Of a stretch of 22,174 bases of DNA, positions 14,293 to 21,867 are shown piece after piece (position 1 is the stretch's first letter; each line of letters starts with the position of its first letter). The DNA comes from RGIG9041 sp045593905. Lineage in GTDB: Bacteria > Bacillota > Clostridia > Oscillospirales > QAKW01. Location: the NCBI GenBank assembly GCA_045593905.1, contig JAZNXL010000048.1, forward strand, positions 1 to 22,174. The letters are read 5' to 3'. The notes below the pieces were generated by a model, which saw only the letters and a program-made list of their open reading frames with translations, had not been told where the DNA came from and did not search any database. A program made the translations under genes and the position numbers.

Positions 14293-16044
14293 TTAGAGCT
14301 TACCAAAGCGGTCGCGTGCTACGTATGTTGTATGGAAAGCTTCGTGAGCCTTGTGGCTGCCGGGCTTTTCAAAGTAGTCAGCATAAACCTCTTTGAGTAC
14401 AGGGTTGTCGTGTGACTTTCTGAGCGGCATATTCTTATCGATATTGTAAAGAACTGATGCACGTTTTGCTCTTATATCGTCAAAGTTATGAACGCTTGCA
14501 GGTTGGATAGGCTGACCACCGCCGTTTACACAGCCGCCGGGACAAGCCATAACCTCGATGAAGTGGTAATCAGCTTCACCTGAACGAACTTTTTTCATAA
14601 TCTCTTTTGCATTAGCAAGGCCTGATACAACTGCAACCTTAACTTCGAGGTCACCAACTTTGTAGCTTGCTTCTTTAATGCCCTCAGTACCACGAACTTC
14701 GTTAAATTCGAGACTACCGAGCTCTTCACCTGTAAGTGTTTCAACTGCAGTTCTAAGAGCAGCTTCCATAACACCACCTGTTGCACCGAAGATAACGCCT
14801 GCGCCTGTTGATGAGCCAAGAGGCATATCAAATTTTTCTTCGGGAAGTGCGTTAAAGTTGATACCTGAACGTTTAATCATTCTTGCAAGTTCACGGGTTG
14901 TAATAACAACGTCAACATCAGGAACACCTGCAGCTGCTTCGTTATCTCTACCGATTTCGAACTTTTTAGCTGTACAGGGCATTACCGATACAACAAAAAT
15001 GTCTTTGGGGTCGAGGTTCATCTTTTTAGCGTACCATGTTTTTGCGAGTGCGCCAAACATTTGCTGAGGTGATTTACATGTTGAAAGGTTATCAAGGCAG
15101 TCAGCGAAGTTAAATTCGCAGAACTTAATCCAACCGGGTGAGCAAGATGTAATCATAGGAAGCTTGCCGCCGTTTTGAACTCTTTCAATAAACTCGTGAG
15201 CTTCTTCTAAGATTGTAAGGTCAGCAGCGATATCGGTATCGTAAACACCGTCAAAGCCGAGGCGTCTGAGAGCTGCAACCATTTTACCCTCGCCATCAGT
15301 ACCGATTTCGTTGCCAAATTCTTCAGCAATAGCGGCACGAACAGCAGGAGCTGTTTGAACGATAACGTGCTTTGTATCATCAGCAAGTGCTTCGAATACT
15401 TTAGCAGTATCGTCTTTTTCTGAAAGTGCGCCTGTAGGACAGTTAACAATACACTGACCACAAGATACACATGAGGTTTCGTCTAAAAGTGCATCAAAAG
15501 CTGAGCCGAGTGATGTAGCAAAGCCACGGTAGTTTGCACCAAGAACTGAAACGGCTTGGTTTTTATCACAAACTGCTGCACAGCGGCGGCAAAGGATACA
15601 TTTTGAGTTATCACGAATCATATGAGCTGCTGAATCGTCAAGCTCTGAAGGTGTTTTGTCACCGTCGTACTTGCCATCGTTTTCAATGCCGTACTCAACA
15701 CAAAGCTTTTGGAGTTCGCAGTTGCCTGACCTTACACAAGAGAGGCATTTACGATTGTGGTTTGAAAGGATAAGTTCAAGAGTCATTCTTCTTGACTTTA
15801 ATACCTTGGGAGTTGAAGTGAATACTTCCATACCCTCGTTTACGGGGTATACACAAGCTGCAACAAGTGAACGAGCACCCTTAACTTCAACAACACAGAT
15901 ACGGCAAGCGCCGATTGCGTTGATTTCTTTCATATAGCAAAGAGTAGGGATTTCGATATTTGCAATTCTTGCAGCTTCAAGGATAGTAGAGCCTGCAGGA
16001 ACAGTAACATCTACATTATTGATTTTAAGATTAACCATATTCAT
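14293..16044 (-). CDS. hydA: [FeFe] hydrogenase catalytic subunit, HndD/HydA type
   Basis: Catalytic subunit of a soluble NAD(P)-linked, probably electron-bifurcating hydrogenase, 583 residues. Domains in order: a [2Fe-2S] ferredoxin fold (Cys36, 47, 50, 64), a His-Cys3 [4Fe-4S] site (His96, Cys100, 103, 109), two [4Fe-4S] ferredoxin clusters (Cys149/152/155/159 and Cys192/195/198/202), then the H-cluster domain. The three H-cluster motifs read TSCSPGW (299-305), MPCTAKKFE (355-363) and MACPGGCVNGGGQP (499-512). The C-terminus has the small-subunit-like NP-x(n)-Y and HEAFHTTY tail. The second Cys of the classical TSCCPxW motif is Ser302. AAGGAGG lies upstream of the ATG at 16044; the gap to hndC is 15 nt. 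It is the last gene of the operon. Confidence 0.96.
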   Translation of the reverse strand: MNMVNLKINNVDVTVPAGSTILEAARIANIEIPTLCYMKEINAIGACRICVVEVKGARSLVAACVYPVNEGMEVFTSTPKVLKSRRMTLELILSNHNRKCLSCVRSGNCELQKLCVEYGIENDGKYDGDKTPSELDDSAAHMIRDNSKCILCRRCAAVCDKNQAVSVLGANYRGFATSLGSAFDALLDETSCVSCGQCIVNCPTGALSEKDDTAKVFEALADDTKHVIVQTAPAVRAAIAEEFGNEIGTDGEGKMVAALRRLGFDGVYDTDIAADLTILEEAHEFIERVQNGGKLPMITSCSPGWIKFCEFNFADCLDNLSTCKSPQQMFGALAKTWYAKKMNLDPKDIFVVSVMPCTAKKFEIGRDNEAAAGVPDVDVVITTRELARMIKRSGINFNALPEEKFDMPLGSSTGAGVIFGATGGVMEAALRTAVETLTGEELGSLEFNEVRGTEGIKEASYKVGDLEVKVAVVSGLANAKEIMKKVRSGEADYHFIEVMACPGGCVNGGGQPIQPASVHNFDDIRAKRASVLYNIDKNMPLRKSHDNPVLKEVYADYFEKPGSHKAHEAFHTTYVARDRFGKL

Positions 16045-16059
16045 TAGTGTTTTACCTCC

Positions 16060-17853
16060 TTACTCTTTAACAATTGCATTAAATTTACAGTTTGAAATAC
16101 ATACGCCACACTTGATACATTTTGTAGTATCGATAACGTGTTTTTCTTTAACTGCGCCTGAGATTGCGTTAACAGGACATTTTCTTGCACAAAGTGTACA
16201 ACCTTTACAAGCGTCGGTAATTTTGAACTCGAGAAGGTCTTTACATACGCCTGCAGGACATTTTTTATCAACGATATGTGCAATATACTCGTCTTTAAAG
16301 TATTTGAGTGTTGAAAGAATCGGGTTGGGAGCTGTTTGACCAAGACCGCAAAGTGCGTTTTCTTTGATGTAGTAGCAAAGTTCTTCAAGGTCGTCAAGGT
16401 CTTGCATTGTTGCTTGACCTTTAGTGATTTTATCAAGGTACTCTAAAAGTCTCTTTGTACCGATACGGCATGGTGTACATTTACCGCATGATTCGTCAAC
16501 AGTAAACTCAAGGGAGAATTTAGCGATGTCAACCATACAGTTGTTTTCGTCCATTACGATAAGACCACCAGAACCCATCATTGAGCCGATTGAAGCAAGT
16601 GAATCGTAGTCGATAGGTGTGTCAATAAGGTGTGCAGGGATACAACCGCCTGAAGGACCACCTGTTTGAGCAGCCTTGAACTTTTTACCGTTAGGAATAC
16701 CGCCGCCAATGTCTTCAACAACTTCGCGGAGTGTTGTACCCATAGGAATTTCAACAAGACCGGTGTTTGTGATTTTACCGCCGAGAGCGAATACTTTTGT
16801 ACCCTTTGATTTTTCGGTACCCATACTAGCAAACCAATCAGCACCCTTTAAGATGATTTGGGGGATGTTTGCGTATGTTTCAACGTTGTTGTTCATTGTA
16901 GGAATGCTGAAGATACCCTTATCTGACGGGAACGGAGGACGAGGACGGGGCTCACCACGGTTGCCCTCGATTGATGTCATAAGAGCAGTTTCTTCACCGC
17001 ATACGAACGCACCGGCGCCAAGACGGATTTCAATGTCAAAGCTAAAGTCGGTGCCAAATATATTATTGCCAAGAAGACCATACTCTTTAGCCTGGTCAAT
17101 AGCGATTTGTAAACGCTTAACAGCGATGGGGTACTCGGCACGGATATATACAAAGCCTTTGCAAGCGCCTACTGCGTAAGCTGCAATTGCCATAGCCTCG
17201 ATAATACAGTGGGGGTCGCCCTCGAGCACTGAACGGTCCATAAACGCACCGGGGTCACCCTCGTCGGCGTTACATGAAACGTATTTGATTTTTGATTTGT
17301 TTCTTGATGCAAAATCCCATTTAAGACCTGTGGGGAAGCCTGCACCGCCACGACCGCGAAGGCCGCTGTCTTTCATAACCTGAATAACCTGTTCAGGTGT
17401 CATTTCGGTTAATACTTTACCAAGTGCTTCATAACCGTCGTAAGCGATATACTCATCAATGTCTTCAGGGTCAATAACACCGCAGTTGCGAAGAGCAACT
17501 CTGAGCTGCTTTTTATAGAAGGTTGTGTCGTTGAGTGATTCGGTACCTGTAACCTCTTCACCCTCAGCTTTATCTGTATAAAGATATTTTTTAACAACAC
17601 GGCCTTTGATAATGTGCTCTGAAACGATTTCGGGCACCATATCGGGCTCGATGCGGCTGTAAAAAGCGCCTTCGGGATAAACTATCATAATAGGACCAAG
17701 AGCGCAAAGACCGAAGCAGCCTGTTGTTACAACTTTAACTTCGTCTTGAAGATTGTTTTTGGCGAGTTCTTCGTTAAGAGCATTAACTACTGCAACACTT
17801 CCCGAAGATGTACATCCGGTACCGCCGCAAACAAGAATATGATTTCTTATCAT
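16060..17853 (-). CDS. hndC: NuoF-like NAD(P)H-binding subunit, HndC type
   Basis: Flavoprotein subunit of 597 residues that exchanges electrons between NAD(P)H and the Fe-S chain of the hydrogenase. Residues 1-90 are a thioredoxin-like [2Fe-2S] domain (Cys9, 14, 46, 50). The NuoF core follows, with the nucleotide loop GLRGRGGAGFPTG (164-176), FMN-site NADEGDPGAFMDR (195-207), GAGAFVCGEETAL (279-291) and the N3-type [4Fe-4S] site (ESCGKCTPCR, Cys456/459/462, plus Cys502). The C-terminus has two [4Fe-4S] ferredoxin clusters (Cys549/552/555/559 and 579/582/585/589). This domain set matches HndC of Desulfovibrio and HydB of bifurcating enzymes. AGAAGGAGA precedes the ATG, directly after a small hairpin. 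Confidence 0.96.
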   Translation of the reverse strand: MIRNHILVCGGTGCTSSGSVAVVNALNEELAKNNLQDEVKVVTTGCFGLCALGPIMIVYPEGAFYSRIEPDMVPEIVSEHIIKGRVVKKYLYTDKAEGEEVTGTESLNDTTFYKKQLRVALRNCGVIDPEDIDEYIAYDGYEALGKVLTEMTPEQVIQVMKDSGLRGRGGAGFPTGLKWDFASRNKSKIKYVSCNADEGDPGAFMDRSVLEGDPHCIIEAMAIAAYAVGACKGFVYIRAEYPIAVKRLQIAIDQAKEYGLLGNNIFGTDFSFDIEIRLGAGAFVCGEETALMTSIEGNRGEPRPRPPFPSDKGIFSIPTMNNNVETYANIPQIILKGADWFASMGTEKSKGTKVFALGGKITNTGLVEIPMGTTLREVVEDIGGGIPNGKKFKAAQTGGPSGGCIPAHLIDTPIDYDSLASIGSMMGSGGLIVMDENNCMVDIAKFSLEFTVDESCGKCTPCRIGTKRLLEYLDKITKGQATMQDLDDLEELCYYIKENALCGLGQTAPNPILSTLKYFKDEYIAHIVDKKCPAGVCKDLLEFKITDACKGCTLCARKCPVNAISGAVKEKHVIDTTKCIKCGVCISNCKFNAIVKE

Positions 17854-17945
17854 TGTATTCTCCTTCTGCCGCTGTGCACGGCAAATAGTGTTTATTTTTC
17901 GGCTCTGTTTTCTGCACAGAATTGAAAAAGAGCGGTTACCTTTTA
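17854..17945 (-). other. 92-nt gap between hndB and hndC with a small hairpin
   Basis: The neighbouring genes of this operon overlap or lie within 15 nt, but here 92 nt are non-coding. Just upstream of the hndC ribosome-binding site, TGCCG (17867-17871) pairs with CGGCA (17879-17883) around a 7-nt loop. No T-run follows it on the minus strand, so it is not an intrinsic terminator. It could mark an RNA-processing site that adjusts subunit ratios, but this is speculative. Confidence 0.4.
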
Positions 17946-18323
17946 TTACTTATCAGCGTTTGCGATTGTGTATTCTGAAACAACTTTGTTGTTTACAAGA
18001 TGCTCGTGAACGATTTTAGCAACCTTGTCAGCGTCCATTTTAACGTAAGTGGTTTTTTCACCGTTGGGAGCAATAACTTCAACGATAGGCTCAAGTCTGC
18101 ATACACCGATACAGCCTGTTTGTGTTACCTTTACGTTTTTAAGGCCTCTTGATTGAACCTCGTCGATAAATTTGTTTAAAACAGGACGAGCACCTGCTGC
18201 AATACCGCAAGTTGCCATACCTACAACAACTCTTACAACGCTTTCTTCGTCTTCAACACCGCGAAGCTGAACGTTATTTTGCATTTTTTGTTTGATTGCT
18301 CTGAGTTCTTCAAGGCTTTTCAT
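17946..18323 (-). CDS. hndB: HndB-like (2Fe-2S) ferredoxin-domain subunit
   Basis: A 125-residue thioredoxin-like ferredoxin subunit of the hydrogenase complex, resembling HndB and the N-terminal domain of HndC. After a helical start (1-25), VVVGMATCGIAAGARPVL (Cys39) and TQTGCIGVCRLEP (Cys71, Cys75) form the cluster region. The first motif shows one Cys where a complete thioredoxin-like ferredoxin has two spaced by four residues (residue 44 is Gly), so only three of four expected ligands are present; I recall the same pattern in other HndB proteins. The start codon overlaps the stop of the upstream GHKL gene (TAATG), and that gene's last codons supply the GGAGGA ribosome-binding site. Confidence 0.9.
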   Translation of the reverse strand: MKSLEELRAIKQKMQNNVQLRGVEDEESVVRVVVGMATCGIAAGARPVLNKFIDEVQSRGLKNVKVTQTGCIGVCRLEPIVEVIAPNGEKTTYVKMDADKVAKIVHEHLVNNKVVSEYTIANADK

Positions 18324-18874
18324 TATATATTTCCTCCTTCAATACTGTTTATGTTTTCGTTTAGATATTCTTGGAGCCACATTAATATTTCGGGCTCATC
18401 AATTGGAATATCATCAATTTGAGCTTTTATCTCGTTTGTGTCAAAAGTAAACTCGCCGCTATCGGTTTTATGTGTATAAACGTAGCGGATTGCAGGGTTT
18501 GATGAAATTAGCGAAATAAGTGTTGATGCAATATCACCGATTGGAGCGCGGTCTAAATGGTCAAGACGAAAGCTTGCAAAAACCGTTGTTCCAACACCAA
18601 GCTTTGAGCTTATATCGAAACTGCCATCAGTGTCGAGTGCCTGTTGACGAAGAAGCGGGATACCAAGACCCACCTTGCGTGTTGTACGCGTGGTGACAAA
18701 AGGGTCGATAACCGAGCTTACAAACTCGTCTGACATACCGCAGCCGTTATCTTTAATAGAAATTAATACAAGATTGGCAGCGAGGCTCTCAGTTACACAA
18801 ATTTCAATTTGCATAGCACCTGCTTTTACCGAGTTTTGAGCAATATCGAGAATATTAAGTGAAAGCTCTTTCAT
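18323..18874 (-). CDS. GHKL-family ATP-binding protein inside the hydrogenase operon
   Basis: A 183-residue protein whose first 110 residues form a histidine-kinase-like ATPase domain: N-box LDIAQNSVKAGA (9-20), G1 box DNGCGM (42-47) and G2 box GLGIPLL (69-75). No sensor, membrane segment, dimerisation/phosphoacceptor (H-box) domain or receiver is present. The remaining 70 residues are an acidic tail unlike known output domains. Related genes recur between hndA and hndB in clostridial hydrogenase operons, annotated 'histidine kinase' or 'ATP-binding protein'. It may phosphorylate or bind a partner such as the HydS or anti-sigma-like proteins nearby; the role is unknown. It overlaps both neighbours by one base (TAATG), so it is translationally coupled to hydrogenase subunits. 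Confidence 0.88.
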   Translation of the reverse strand: MKELSLNILDIAQNSVKAGAMQIEICVTESLAANLVLISIKDNGCGMSDEFVSSVIDPFVTTRTTRKVGLGIPLLRQQALDTDGSFDISSKLGVGTTVFASFRLDHLDRAPIGDIASTLISLISSNPAIRYVYTHKTDSGEFTFDTNEIKAQIDDIPIDEPEILMWLQEYLNENINSIEGGNI

Positions 18875-19371
18875 TATTTGTTGATGTACTTAGCTAAAAT
18901 ATCAGGAATTTCGCCTGTTGTAAGACGGCCGTAAACCTCATCGTTGATTGTAAGAACGGGGGCAAGACCGCAAGCACCGATACATCTTGTAGCCTCGAGT
19001 GAGAACTTACCGTCGGCAGTACACTCGCCTACATCAATACCAATGATTTCTTTGATTTTGTCAAGAATTTCGCCTGAACCTTTAACATAACAAGCAGTAC
19101 CAAGGCAAACACCTATTTGATACTCGCCCTTAGGTGCAAGTGAAAACTGTGCGTAGAAGGTTACTACGCCATAAATGTGTTCAAGAGAAATGTCAAGGCC
19201 TTCCGAGATTATTTTTTGAACCTCAATAGGAAGATAGCCATAGATTCCCTGAGCTTCTTGAAGCACCGGCATTAAGGGGCCGTCTGTGTCCTTATACTTT
19301 TTGATGACCTCATGGAGCTTTGCTTCTTGCTCTTTTGTTCCCTTAAAAGGGACAGCGCATTGTTTACTCAT
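18874..19371 (-). CDS. hndA: NuoE-like [2Fe-2S] subunit, HndA type
   Basis: A 165-residue subunit homologous to the 24-kDa NuoE protein of complex I. It carries one [2Fe-2S] cluster relaying electrons in the soluble hydrogenase. An N-terminal helical bundle (GPLMPVLQEAQGIYGYLP, then the IYGVVTFYAQF segment) precedes a thioredoxin-like domain with ligands Cys89, Cys94, Cys130 and Cys134 in GVCLGTACYVKG and ATRCIGACGLAP. All four are present. AAGGAGG lies 5 nt before the ATG. It is the first gene of the hnd operon, whose upstream region is AT-rich and contains a dyad. Confidence 0.96.
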   Translation of the reverse strand: MSKQCAVPFKGTKEQEAKLHEVIKKYKDTDGPLMPVLQEAQGIYGYLPIEVQKIISEGLDISLEHIYGVVTFYAQFSLAPKGEYQIGVCLGTACYVKGSGEILDKIKEIIGIDVGECTADGKFSLEATRCIGACGLAPVLTINDEVYGRLTTGEIPDILAKYINK

Positions 19372-19415
19372 TTTTTCCTCCTTGAAAATATTATAAATAA
19401 AATTATTTTCGTGCT

Positions 19416-19443
19416 TTATGTGTACGTAATTTTACACACATAA
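19416..19443. promoter_or_regulatory. 28-bp dyad upstream of hndA (candidate operator)
   Basis: TTATGTGT (19416-19423) and ACACATAA (19436-19443) are perfect 8-bp inverted arms around a 12-nt spacer with AATT at the centre. The dyad lies 45-72 nt before the hndA ATG, in a 142-nt AT-rich gap after the upstream terminator, where the operon's promoter should lie. I could not identify a confident -35/-10 pair. It does not match the Rex consensus (TTGTGAA or TTGTTAA half-sites), so the regulator is unknown. Confidence 0.45.
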
Positions 19444-19509
19444 TATAATAACATATAAATAAGAAGATTTCTACTGTTTTTATGATTTTTATACAAAAAT
19501 TTTGACAAA

Positions 19510-19543
19510 AAATAAGGAAGGACAGTTAAAATTGTCCTTCCTT
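19510..19543 (-). terminator. Intrinsic terminator after the PHP gene
   Basis: AAGGAAGGACA (19514-19524) and TGTCCTTCCTT (19533-19543) form an 11-bp stem, followed on the minus strand by a T-run. The PHP stop codon lies in the loop. It separates the upstream sensory genes from the hnd operon, so each probably has its own promoter. Confidence 0.85.
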
Positions 19544-20260
19544 GATAAGCGAAATAATTTTTCGGGGTGTAGCAGGTGGTTCAAGCTCAAAAAAATTGTG
19601 TTCTCCCCTCTCGGCAATATCGCACAAATAATGTGCATCGGTGTTAAAAATGTAGCTATAACCCTGGTCTTTTAGCGAAAACTGTGTATCAACATAGTCT
19701 TTGGGCGCATTTTTTGAAAGCTCAAAAGTATTAAAGCCCATTGATTTATCAACCATACCAAGCATTGCGATAACGCTTTTAGTAGATTTATCAATATGCG
19801 CAGGAACCGCAACACCGCCAAAGCCGTCTACAATACTGCCTATAGTGTCAATATTGAGAGTTGTAGCATTGATAAGATATTTTGTTTCAACACCTATAAC
19901 CTCGTCGTTAATATCCATAATTTGCTGTTTGCCAAAAATGGTTTCGTCGTTAGGTATATCGGCAAGAGCCTTTGATAGCACCTGTTTTTCAAACTCAACA
20001 GCACTTTTTGCATCAGGAAAAAGACAAAGGACATGAATTTCCTCTGCCGTTTCAACCTCGACACCCGGTAGAAAAACCAAACCCGATTTTTTTGCAATTT
20101 GTTCAGTAACCTCAACGTTTTGACAAGTGTTATGGTCAGACAAAGCAATAATATCAAGTTCATTAATAAGTGCCATATTAACAATGTTATTTGGCGTCAT
20201 ATCATCGTCGCCGCAAGGTGACAATGCCGAGTGAATATGTAGGTCGTAATAATAACGCAT
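19526..20260 (-). CDS. PHP-domain metal-dependent phosphoesterase
   Basis: A 244-residue PHP-superfamily hydrolase. Metal-binding motifs are visible in order: DLHIHSALSPCGDDD (His8, His10), LSDHNTC (about 40-46), PGVEVETAEEIHVL, VPAHIDKS and FNTDAHYL. Such proteins hydrolyse phosphoesters using two or three metal ions; some act on oligonucleotides or nucleoside 3',5'-bisphosphates, but the substrate here is not evident. A PHP gene next to DRTGG and hydrogenase-like genes is a recurring clostridial arrangement, hinting at a role with them. Its ATG overlaps the DRTGG gene's stop (TAATG). Its last codons (KEGQF) encode the terminator stem. Confidence 0.9.
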   Translation of the reverse strand: MRYYYDLHIHSALSPCGDDDMTPNNIVNMALINELDIIALSDHNTCQNVEVTEQIAKKSGLVFLPGVEVETAEEIHVLCLFPDAKSAVEFEKQVLSKALADIPNDETIFGKQQIMDINDEVIGVETKYLINATTLNIDTIGSIVDGFGGVAVPAHIDKSTKSVIAMLGMVDKSMGFNTFELSKNAPKDYVDTQFSLKDQGYSYIFNTDAHYLCDIAERGEHNFFELEPPATPRKIISLIKEGQF

Positions 20261-20589
20261 TAATCTATGAATTTTGAGATTAGCTCACAGGTTTTGTATG
20301 TATCAAGCTTACTTGAAAGCACAGGTATGCCGGTTTCAACAGCTTTTTCATAAGCATTATCGTCAAGCTTTACACCTTCGGTTAAAATAATACACGAAAG
20401 GTCTGCCATTGATGCAACTGCAATTACGTTAACATTTGTCATAACTGTAACGAGCGCAGCATTAAACCTAGCTCTGCCTACAACCCACGAAAGAAGGTCG
20501 CAAGTATATACAGAAGACACCTCTGTATCTAAGTTTTGCTCAACAACGGGTGTGAAGTCACATGCTTTACATAATTCTTGTACTGTCAT
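20260..20589 (-). CDS. DRTGG-domain protein
   Basis: A 109-residue protein that is essentially one DRTGG domain, the fold found upstream of the catalytic domain in HPr kinase and in phosphotransacetylase-associated and CBS proteins. Features: MTVQELCKACDF, VYTCDLLSWVVGRA, VNVIAVASMADLSCIILTEGVKLDD and TGIPVLSSKLDTYKTCELI. No kinase P-loop is present, so it should not be called an HPr kinase; a ligand-binding or regulatory role is likely. The start at 20589 follows AGGAGATAAAAAA; a longer in-frame reading to 20712 would overlap the hydrogenase-like gene and add a non-family, Cys/Arg-rich leader. It lies 11 nt after HydS. Confidence 0.87.
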   Translation of the reverse strand: MTVQELCKACDFTPVVEQNLDTEVSSVYTCDLLSWVVGRARFNAALVTVMTNVNVIAVASMADLSCIILTEGVKLDDNAYEKAVETGIPVLSSKLDTYKTCELISKFID

Positions 20590-20600
20590 TTTTTTATCTC

Positions 20601-21857
20601 CTATAATAAAATATCTCTTAATTCTTTTTTCATAACAAACACACAATCGGAAATTTTGGCATTTCCCATTGCTACATCTTGCGCAAAGCAAGCACAAGAC
20701 GGAGACCCGCACGAAGCACAGTCTTTACCCGGTAATTTTTGCTCAATCTCTTCGATTTTCAGCATAATCTCCATTGCTTTTTTAGGGTCATCGGCAAGTT
20801 TTAACGCGTTGCTTTCTTTTACCGGTTCATCAACGATAAAATCGTTAATGTTGAATTCGGGGTGGTCTTTAAGATGGGTTACACTTACCGGTCTATACTT
20901 ACGAAGACTACGAACCTTTGTAATTGCAATATAAGGGTTTTCAACGTTTAAGCAACCGCCAACACAACCCGAAAAGCAAGCATCAAGCTCGACAAAATCA
21001 ATATTATTGAGTTTTTCTTCTTCGATTTCGTCAAGTATTTTTATGCAATTTTCAATACCGTCAGCAGCCAGGTATTTTGGAACAAGAAGCGAGGTAGACT
21101 CGCCGCCTGTATACGACCATGAAAGACCTGTAAGACCTGCCGCGTGTTCACTTGTTACAGTTTTAACCTTTTTAAGTGCAGGCAAAAGTTCAAAGTAAAT
21201 TTCGCTTGCCGACAAAACGCCATCTACTGTTTTTCGTAGTTCGTCAGTATATTTTAGTGCCGTGACCTTTGCCGGACAGGGCGATATAAAGAACACACCA
21301 ATTTCAGACGGTGACAAGCCGGTCTGCTTTACAGCTTTTTCGCGAGCGATTTTTGCCGCAACCTCAACAGGTGGCATAATATTATGTAGGTGAGGTATTA
21401 GTTTTGGAAACCTAACCTGAACAAGTCGTACAATAGCGGGACAAGCATTAGAAATTACCGGCCGCGGAATTGACTCATCCTTTAAAAGTTTCCGTGACAT
21501 TTCACTTACGATTTCAGCTGCTGCTGCAACCTCGTAAACATCGTCAAAACCGATTAGTTTAAGAGCATCGAGAACATATTCACCGCTCTCGAGGTTGTTA
21601 AACTGCGGATATAGCGACGGCGCAGGCAGCGCAACGCGATATTTATAATCGTTTATAATAGAAAGCTTGTCGTAGACAGCTTTTTTTGCATGGTTAGGGC
21701 AAATGCGTATACACTCGCCGCAATCTATGCATTTTTCTGAAATGATAAACGCTTTTCCGTTTTTTACACGAATTGCTTCGGTAGGACAGCGCTTAACACA
21801 GTTTATACAGCCTTTGCACTTGTTTTCGTCAAGGCGTACCGAGTGGAAAGAAGACAT
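20601..21857 (-). CDS. Sensory-type [FeFe] hydrogenase-like protein (HydS, group D-like)
   Basis: A 418-residue Fe-S protein. Two N-terminal [4Fe-4S] ferredoxin clusters (Cys14/17/20/24 and 43/46/49/53) precede an H-cluster domain with divergent motifs: NACPAIV (Cys139) for TSCCPxW, SPCPAKV (Cys194) for MPCxxK, and DACFSGCVGGC (Cys294, Cys298) for MACPGGC. The four presumed cluster ligands are kept with family spacing (139 to 194 is 55; 294 to 298 is 4), but Ala138 replaces the adjacent proton-relay Cys and the L2-L3 interval is shorter than in catalytic enzymes. The C-terminus (380-405) has an extra cysteine motif CASCGSPSCACF...DC, a probable additional [4Fe-4S] site. Unlike group C sensors it has no PAS domain. 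It probably senses H2 or redox state rather than turning over H2 rapidly (inferred). Confidence 0.88.
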   Translation of the reverse strand: MSSFHSVRLDENKCKGCINCVKRCPTEAIRVKNGKAFIISEKCIDCGECIRICPNHAKKAVYDKLSIINDYKYRVALPAPSLYPQFNNLESGEYVLDALKLIGFDDVYEVAAAAEIVSEMSRKLLKDESIPRPVISNACPAIVRLVQVRFPKLIPHLHNIMPPVEVAAKIAREKAVKQTGLSPSEIGVFFISPCPAKVTALKYTDELRKTVDGVLSASEIYFELLPALKKVKTVTSEHAAGLTGLSWSYTGGESTSLLVPKYLAADGIENCIKILDEIEEEKLNNIDFVELDACFSGCVGGCLNVENPYIAITKVRSLRKYRPVSVTHLKDHPEFNINDFIVDEPVKESNALKLADDPKKAMEIMLKIEEIEQKLPGKDCASCGSPSCACFAQDVAMGNAKISDCVFVMKKELRDILL

Positions 21858-21867
21858 AATTACTCTC

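Noticed and set aside
14678..15067. A 129-codon open frame antisense to hydA.
   Set aside because: It lies wholly within the conserved hydrogenase gene, has no ribosome-binding site and no family resemblance.
16676..17179. A 167-codon open frame antisense to hndC.
   Set aside because: It mirrors the strongly conserved NuoF-like coding frame, has no ribosome-binding site or recognisable domain, and its composition is that of a reverse-strand shadow.
19416..19443. Rex repressor site upstream of hndA.
   Set aside because: The half-sites TTATGTGT/ACACATAA do not match TTGTGAA or TTGTTAA with the usual short spacer; retained only as an unassigned dyad.
20590..20712. N-terminal extension of the DRTGG protein (Cys/Arg-rich leader).
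   Set aside because: It overlaps the end of the HydS gene in another frame, and the ATG at 20589 has a good AGGAG ribosome-binding site and gives the normal domain length.
20601..21857. HydS as a decayed (pseudogene) hydrogenase.
   Set aside because: The frame is intact, all Fe-S cysteines are regularly spaced, and the divergent motifs match known sensory-type relatives rather than random decay.
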